Assembly (NCBI GenBank): GCA_963082975.1
Contig: OY720345.1
Coordinates: 12,860,491-12,924,490 of the forward strand
Length of the DNA: 64,000 nucleotides
Direction of reading: 5' to 3'
DNA from: Labia minor
Taxonomy: Eukaryota > Arthropoda > Insecta > Dermaptera > Spongiphoridae
Shown: positions 56,470 through 64,000 of the stretch, piece by piece
How the letters are laid out: every line of letters begins with the position of its first letter
How positions within the stretch are numbered: the stretch's first letter is position 1
Made by a program: the position numbers and the translations under genes
The notes under the pieces: generated by a model
Databases searched by the model: none
Seen by the model: only the letters and a program-made list of their open reading frames with translations
What the model was told of the DNA's origin: nothing

Positions 56470-59400
56470 GATTAGTAAAAAAAATCTACACATCCAAGAT
56501 ATAAGATTCAACTCTCATCATTTTTTCTTTATTTTTTTTTATTATAGGTATTTTCAATAATTCATGTTATATTAGACTCGCTAATCAATTCATAATTCAA
56601 AAATGAACAATTTACATCTCACCCTCCATCTCCTAGTTTTTTTCAAAATATATTCATTTCCATAATGAACTTAAAAAAAACAAATTTCATTAAAAATTAC
56701 ATTTTATAAAATGCCTTTTATATAACTTTTTATTAATATATTAATTAAATGTATAAATTTATAAATTTTATAAATTTTTCATTAAAATCTTTAAATAGAA
56801 TTAAGCTTAAATATGATTCTATCGCGATTCGTTTTAAAATTTATTTAAAACCACGATTAATTAGAAAAAAAAATATTTATATATGTTTTTATTTAATTAA
56901 TTGGAAATATATTTGTAATCAATTGCAAGAAAAGCCTTTGGAAAGTGTTCACCTCCTCTCGACCCCGCTCGCCCCTCCTCCTCCTGGCCCCCACCTGCAT
57001 GCCTGCCGGCCGATGCGCTGGCTCGAACGCATTCGGTTCCCATTCCCCTTGTAGTGCAAGACGCTCGCCGTCCTATTCATCGAAATCATCCCTTAAATCA
57101 TTCGCTAATCAAGATTAATTAAAAATTTATTTATTTTTATTCATTAAAACGAAAATTTTATTAGTGAAATTCATAAAAAAAAAACAAATTTATTTCAATA
57201 AAAATTCAATTTTATAAAATGTATTTTATTTTACTTTTTTTATTGAAATATTATAAATATTTAAAAAATTTTAATCAAATTCTTTGAAAAGATTTAATCT
57301 TAAATATTCTTTAAATTTCATTTAAGATCTCTATAATTCAATTTTATTAAAAGATGAATTAAAATTATTTAAACCTTAAAAAATCATATATAAGTTATAA
57401 TTTTCTTCAAATATATTAATTTAAATATTTTTTTCAATGAAAATCATCTTTAAGATATTAAAATTATTTTTCAAAATATTTTTAAATTTTCTTACTTATG
57501 TCTTTCGGTATTTATTTTCAAAATTAATATAAAAAATAAATTTAAAATAATCGATTTATTAATTCTAATCTCGTTAATACATCGCTCATACATCAAATCG
57601 GTGTGGAAATCAATTTCTTCGTGTTGAATCCATGAATATAACACTGCAACATCAATCAATCAATCAGTTGGTAAATTACCATTCAATTTTAATCAAATTA
57701 ATATTTTCACTTACCAACATCTCATCCTCTTTAATAATAATTTTGTTCTATTTATTATTATTTTATTGAAGTTTTTTTTTTTTAAAAAATACAAATTTTG
57801 ATAAATTAAATGAAAAACTTCTCAAATCAGTTTTATTTAATCTCAATATATTTCAGTAGTTTTATCGACTTTGTTCTATGGAAATGCTTTGAATAATTAA
57901 AATATTTTTTTTTTTTAATTTGAAAATAAAATATGTATATTAAATATATTCAAGCTATTTAAATCGATTTATTTAATTTACCATTTGAAAAATCATTGAA
58001 ATTTTCAAAATTTCACTGTGGGTTTATTATTTAAATTTTATGATCATATTAAAGAACAACATTGATTCCAATGTTTCAATATAAAATTATATTCAATTTG
58101 TAATAAATATAAATAAAATTAATAATATATAAAAATAAAGTAGTGGAAAATAGTGTAAATAAACCATTATCATTGATTGTTATTGATTGACACAGGGGAT
58201 TTTATAGAATAACATTATCAAAGAAAATATACAATAGTAATGATGTTTTAAAGGGCTTTCATATACCTATTCATACTTAACAACATCAATAAAAAAAAAC
58301 AATTCTAATAAAATTTCTTAAAATAAATAAATAAAAGATATTTAATAAAATATGACGAGATGGTAAAAAGACAAAAGTTTATTTCATTTGTCTAAAAATC
58401 ATATTTTAATTTATTTTAATTTATATAAATTTGGACATAAAATATAGTTGTAATTAATAATTGAGTAATTAAACTAAAAACAAAAATAATAATTTAGTCA
58501 TTTTAATTAACTAATGAATTATTTAAATAAAAATAAAATGAACTTTATTTAAAAATAAACATTAATTCTAAGCGGATTGATATACAAATTAATAATTATT
58601 ATTTTATAAAATTTAAATAAAATATGAAATTTAGGAAAAATTCAATATTTATGTGAATTATTTAATTAAAGTAAGATTAAATATTATTATATTTTAAGAA
58701 AAGAGATAAGAGTAGAATTAAATCGAATTTTAACTTTTATTGTTCTTGTTCCTCTAATTTTGTCCATAAGTATATAAAAAATAAATAAAAAATAATACAA
58801 GATAAATATGATCAAAATATTTTTTTAAATTAATGAAAATGAGAACTTTTAGAATAAATTAAATAATTAGAATGATATTTGATTAGAAATTAAAATTAAA
58901 ATATAAATATTATTATATTAATTCTTTGTATGAGAATTGGTAGAATTATTAATTTATCGACTTGAAATTAATAATACAAACAATTTATTTCCATTATGGC
59001 ACTCAAACACCTATGAATTTATTTACCCATTCATAAATGGAGTGTTTCTAGGATAGTTCTAGAATTTTAGTATTTTAATATTATATTACTGAAAAAATAA
59101 AATAATGTTTTTGTGTGTGTGTAAAACTTTACTTACACTTTTGAATCATATTAATGTTATATAGTTACTTTATTTTTATATCTATTATATATTTTTCCTT
59201 ATCTTGATTTGATTAACTAATCTTATTCAATTTCTTATTTATCCAGTCGAGTGAGATGGTATATCAATACAAGTCTTCGAGTTGGACTTCGAGTTTAATC
59301 TGCGAGATATATCAACCTTTTATTAACTCCGAGGTCAGTATTTATTATTAATTTGATTTTTTTTCAATTTATAATTATCTATTTTAAAATTTTATAATCT

Positions 59401-60560
59401 CTCTCTAATATGTTATTTTTTTCTTCCATTTCATGATTCAATCTTCGTTCTTTCTACTGGATGTTGATTCAAATTCTTGATTATCTTCTCCATCTCTGAT
59501 GATGATGAAATGATCTTAATACAGCTCACCAAATGTAAGTAATCATCGTTATTTATTTATTTAGCATGGCATAAATTCAAATAGGAATAGATTTTATTAA
59601 TTTCAATTTGTAAATAAAATATTTCAAGTAAAATTTAACATACATAACAGTAATTATATAATAATTATAATTGATTGATTTTCTTTATTTTGATAATATT
59701 GATTAGAAAATTATATAGAACTTAGTGAGATTAGGGGATTTCAGATTACATCTCTCAAGAATGAGGATCATTGATAAAGGAAGCAGAAGAGAGAAAGGTC
59801 ATTAGAATTGCGTTACACTGGGGGGGGGGGGGGCTAATCATTGGTATATACTTATATTTTGTTGTTAGAAATTTTCAGGAGGTTGCTTCCTACTTCCATC
59901 GAAGGATGCTGGTTCTCATCCTACTAATCCATAGATTAGTTTAGAATTATTAAATAGAAAAGTGTGGGTGGATAAAGCAAGTGCCATGCCAATATTATAA
60001 GAGAAGGGTTGGATTAATTGCATGCCATGTCTGAATTGTGCCTTTTTGTATTGCTGAGAATGTATTTGAGGTGGATCGAATGAACGAGCATTCGGGAAGG
60101 TAATTCAGCACAGTTCCGAAATGGGAATAGCCTGAATAGGAACAAATTGTTGGATACCTTTTGAGCGTAGGATAGATTCGATTTGCATGGGCGATCCACT
60201 CCTAATAGTGGAGACCATGCATCTTCTTAGGTAGGCAGGTTTTATTTCAGGTTGCCCCGAATGTGGCGGTTTCATTTCGAAATCCAAAAAATCAAAGGCA
60301 TTCTCAGCTGATTCAAAAAGGCTTACAGACCAAACGCCTTATTTTTTTAATATTTTTTTTTAAGGCGAACTTTGTTTTTCATTACTTTTTCCAAATTCCG
60401 AAAGGAGAGGCTTGGAAGGGCTAATTTATGGGGAGAGGAGGAGGCCCTATTAAATATTCAATTGTTTTTTATTTTATTATGAATTAAAAAAAATAATTGA
60501 ATATCGTGATTATTTTCTTTAATTTTTTCTTTTCTTTTTGAAATATTCAATATCTAATGT
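56470..60560 (-). repeat. Arm 2 of a diverged inverted duplication
   Basis: Matches arm 1 (18,190-20,880) in reverse order and strand. The longest conserved block is about 60,000-60,345. Others lie at 59,860-59,960; 59,700-59,840; 59,420-59,580; 59,250-59,340; 56,935-57,120 and 56,590-56,800. The 57,120-59,250 stretch is longer than the corresponding part of arm 1. In the 60 kb block the minus strand has about 80 open codons (ending ISELC at a TGA at 60,105-60,107), and the same frame stays open to about 59,940 after that TGA. I do not recognise the product. A 14-G run at about 59,820 interrupts one block. Confidence 0.75.
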
Positions 60561-61233
60561 AATTTTTAATATCTAGTTCCGCATGAAACCTTAATTATAG
60601 TTATTTAAAATTTCGCCCTTTGACAAATAAGTTAGATTAAGATTAATTTTTAGAATTGTAAAAAATTGTTAAATTTAGTAATAAAATGATTAATTTAAGA
60701 TGTATATTAATTTTGAAATTAGTGTGAATGTATTTTATATAATGTCATCATCCTCTCAACTCCCTCTTCCGCGTGACCCTTTCTCTTCCCCATATGGTCA
60801 TCGAGGTATAATATAAGTGCACTTATTACTTAAATCAAATTGAACTATATTTAGATTTAAGTTTAGCCGCTGAGTATTTGTTAATTAAATTTAAAATTAA
60901 TAATTAGGAAATGATTGGGAGGAGCAAAGGATAGGGGTACTTGGAGGAATCTGTTTGCTGAGGCCAGACAATAACTTTCGAGCCACATAAAGAGATAAAT
61001 AGTATTAGAATTAATTATTAATTGTATAATTTTAGTTACTTTGAACTTATTTTTTTGTTATAATTTGTTAATATTTTAGGTGAAGTAAATAATTATAATA
61101 TCGATTATATATATTCTACTATTTACTCAATAATAATATAATATAAATAAATTATCATATATTTTTCTTTTTATTGTAAATCATATTTGGGAAGAAATAA
61201 AATATAGTTAAGCATATCGTCCTTTGAAATAAG
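60561..61233. other. Interval with a short LINE tail
   Basis: At 60,907-60,980 the plus strand carries GGGGTACTTGGAGGAATCTG, matching the last codons of LINE C-termini (RGTWRNLFAEAR-like). A C-rich patch lies at about 60,755-60,800. Otherwise AT-rich. Confidence 0.5.
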
Positions 61234-61720
61234 CTGGAGTGTCTCCACTCGACTATCTCGCAAATTTGAATTGGATTAATTAACATATATTATATATAAA
61301 TTAAATTTAATAAATTATAAAAGAAAAATTAATAAATAATATTAATTAAATCAGTGCATGTTTGGCTCTTTGTTGATGGCATCACGTCACGTGTTGGCGC
61401 GTGATTTGCAGTGTTAAAAAATTAATTCCGGTACTTTCAGCAATTCAATCAAGCTAAAATTCTATATATAGCAGTTTTATACAATTATTAATCATGTGAA
61501 AAATTATCAAACATATATCTTTATTTTTACGGTCACTTTAGAAGTAAAGTAATCAAAACTTGTAGGTAATGACCCTCTTCCGGTTGAGCTACATTTCTCA
61601 AAAGTTGATAGAAAACTATGAATTTTGAATAATGCCCATGTACCAAATTTCATCATTCTAGCTCAAGCCGTTTTTGCTTAATCTTGGTTACATACATACA
61701 CACACACACAGACAGACACA
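61234..61720 (-). mobile_element. Family A HINE-like element, truncated at the microsatellite
   Basis: Hairpin end CTGGAGTGTCTCCACTCGAC with CTATCTCGC, core CACGTCACGTGTTGGCGCGT, then CATACATACA(CA)nGACAGACA. The family's remaining 5' part is missing after the microsatellite. Confidence 0.82.
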
Positions 61721-61884
61721 ATAACAAAAAGTTACTAGGAGAGTATTAGATTATGCTATTTCTATTATAGATAAAAAAAACAATTTAATGTTCTCAATAC
61801 AAAAATGGTTAGAATTTAGGGTTACGTAATGAGAAAAAGACACAAAGGTCGCGTGGAACGCAATTGGGGATTAGGATCGTGAGA

Positions 61885-62220
61885 TACTTCTAAATATATA
61901 TTGTCGTATATTGGAGGCTTAGTATGGGTTGGATTATTAAAAAAAAGATGGGTTTAAGATTAATAAAATTGATCTTTAATTTAATTAGTAACACTCTGTT
62001 TATTATTAATAGAAAGTATAATAGTATATGGTGAATTCAGCAAAGGTTGATTAAAGAAGAGGTAAATTTCAATTCATTCAGATTAAAATAAAAAAAATAA
62101 ATTATAATAAAATTAATATTTAATGATGAAAGAAATTAATACAATTATAATAAGTGCCATGAAAAATTATAACTTAGAAATTACTATAAAATTAAGTTAA
62201 TTTATTTTAATATTATTGAT
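61885..62220 (+). repeat. Paralogous non-coding block, partner at 5,495-5,800
   Basis: Begins ATATTGGAGGCTTAGTATGG and runs colinear with the 5.5-kb block. It ends about 50 bp before the second hAT. No coding frame. Confidence 0.6.
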
Positions 62221-62278
62221 ATATATCAAATTTTATATTTGTTTATCAATTGAAAAGGGCTAACCCCTTGCTGTATAG

Positions 62279-64000
62279 CAGTGGTTCTTAAACTGTGGTC
62301 CGCGGACCCCTGGGGGTCCGCGAAGCCTTTACTGGGGGTCCGCGGTCCTCGGAAAAAAATCATCGTAAAAATATATACATATATAAATATTTAAAGTTCA
62401 TTGTTTAACTATATCCTCCTAGAGAATTACGGCTATAATTTAATACTATTAATAATACTATTTTATTTTATTAAATTGATAATTATGTCAATTAATTTTT
62501 TGTGAATAAATAAACATATATAAAAAACTATATATAAAATTTGAATTTTCATCCATTCATTCATTTAAAATCATTTTTCGATTGTTCCTTTAAAATAACC
62601 CCTCTTAGGGGCTCGGAAGGGGAGGCATATAAGGGAATTTTCTTTCACTTTGTTATTGGGGAAAACCAGGGGAGGGGACAGTCTTACCCGGAAAAACCCA
62701 AATTGTCAGCGTCCACTCTGGGGTTTTAAACAGTTTTAAAGCAAATGTTAATTATAAGTTCATTTCTCAACGAGTTGTATCTTTAAATTATTTTTATTAA
62801 TGTTAATTATAAGTTCATTTCTCAACGAGTTGTATCTTTAAATTATTTTTATTAATTTAATTAATTATAATTAAATTATAGCTAATAATAGTTTATTATA
62901 GCTAATAATTTTTTTTAATTTTTAGTGTAATTTGCATGATCATTATTTTATAAAAACACTAAACACATTTTGCAATTTCCCAGAAAGGCTGTTTTTGAGA
63001 GTAAGTATAAGTTAGTTTTATGAATAAAAAATATTTATTTTAATAATATTTTAGAATCAAATTACGAAATTAATAATATTTTAGAATCAAATTACGAAAT
63101 ATATTTATTATATAAATTAATATTCATTTAAAATGATATTAAATCATTTATTTAAAATTATTTAAAACATTTATTAAAATGATTTAAAACATTCATTTAA
63201 AATGATATTAAAACATTCATTTAAAATCATATTAAAACATAGCTAGTAAATAATAATTCGTTATATTTATATTATTTTTATATTATATTTATATTATTGT
63301 AGTTCAATGTTAATAAATTACTCCATAAAATGGATCGTTGGCTACAAACTGGTTCAACACAGAAACGGAAAGAATCAGATGATGAGGCATCAACAGCAAA
63401 CTCTACCAAGAAACGCAAAACTAGAAAATATTCGGATGATTATTTATCATTTGGATTTACTTATATTTGCAACAATGATGTGGAAAGACCAGTCTGCGTT
63501 CTATGTCAGGAAAGTTTATCCAATGAAAGTATGAAACCTGCTAATCTCAGACGTCATTTACAAACAAAGCACAGCGAGCATGTTAGTAAGTCTATCGAAT
63601 TTTTTAAAATGAAAAAAGAAGAACTTAATTCAAGTCAGAAATTGATGGTAAAGACGGGATCTGGTGGTATGAGTAAGAAAGCAGTAATGGCATCATATGA
63701 AGTAGCTCTACTTATTGCTAAAGCAGGAAAGCCGCATAATATAGCAGAGCAATTAATTCTTCCTGCTACAAAAGTAATTACAAATATAATGTTAGGAACT
63801 AAAGCAGCAAACGATATAAATTTGATTTCATTATCAAATGATACGGTTAAGAATAGGATTGAAGACATGTCATGTAATATAAAAGAAGAATTAATATCGA
63901 GAGTGCGCAAAAGTCACTATTACTCATTACAATTGGATGAAAGTACTGATGTCACTAATAATGCCAATTTGTTAGCTTTCATTAGATATGAGTTTGAAAA
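62279..64000 (+). mobile_element. Second hAT copy, cut by the window edge
   Basis: Starts CAGTGGTTCTTAAACT; the 8 bp before it, CTGTATAG (62,271-62,278), fit nnnTAnnn. It appears the same as 41,758 onward through the leader, including its two internal duplications. It carries about 180 extra bp at about 63,100-63,280 made of CATTCATTTAAAATGATATT-type repeats. The right end lies outside the window, so the TSD cannot be checked. Confidence 0.95.
63330..64000 (+). CDS. hAT transposase, N-terminal 223 residues visible
   Basis: Same start (MDRWL) and, as far as I can see, the same bases as the copy at 42,629. It includes the BED finger and the first catalytic aspartate (QLDESTDV). The frame is open to the window edge. 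Whether the rest is intact cannot be judged. Confidence 0.93.
   Translation, partial: MDRWLQTGSTQKRKESDDEASTANSTKKRKTRKYSDDYLSFGFTYICNNDVERPVCVLCQESLSNESMKPANLRRHLQTKHSEHVSKSIEFFKMKKEELNSSQKLMVKTGSGGMSKKAVMASYEVALLIAKAGKPHNIAEQLILPATKVITNIMLGTKAANDINLISLSNDTVKNRIEDMSCNIKEELISRVRKSHYYSLQLDESTDVTNNANLLAFIRYEFE

Overview
This is a window of animal, most likely arthropod, nuclear DNA. It is very AT-rich and mostly non-coding. The only host protein gene I can support is at the left edge: a five-exon V-type H+-ATPase subunit D gene with GT-AG introns and a protein of the arthropod type. No rRNA, CRISPR array, operon or bacterial-style gene is visible. I cannot place the species more closely.

Region by region: 1-1.8 kb holds the V-ATPase D gene. 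From about 2.9 to 62 kb there is a gene-poor tract of AT-rich DNA, short pyrimidine- or GC-richer islands and dense transposon debris. The debris includes (i) two non-autonomous families, called A and B here, built like Helentron-associated INE elements: an inverted repeat at one end, its partner set inward of a terminal hairpin at the other end, and a microsatellite in the middle; (ii) many small hAT MITEs with 8-bp target duplications, most fitting nnnTAnnn; (iii) mariner remnants and a long-arm mariner foldback with a piggyBac-like MITE in its loop; (iv) two tRNA-derived SINE families; (v) eroded non-LTR retrotransposon pieces. From 40.2 to 47.2 kb lies a complete-ended Ty1/copia element on the minus strand, with identical 149-bp LTRs, interrupted by a full-length Buster-like hAT transposon on the plus strand. 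A second, nearly identical copy of that hAT starts at 62,279 and runs off the right edge.

Some structure is not explained by ordinary transposon copies. There is a diverged inverted duplication (about 18.2-20.9 kb against 56.5-60.6 kb) whose similarity lies in several colinear blocks. A second paralogous block pair is in direct orientation (about 5.5-5.8 kb and 61.9-62.2 kb). A segmental duplication of about 1.2 kb (8.86-10.02 kb and 21.19-22.37 kb) spans pieces of families A and B plus the spacer between them.

The genes do not form a pathway. V-ATPase D is a housekeeping gene. The hAT transposase would mobilise its own element and perhaps related MITEs. The copia polyprotein would support retrotransposition, but it has lost most of its RNase H region, carries a frameshift and is split by the hAT. 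Boundaries and alignments were made by eye; no similarity search or alignment program was run.
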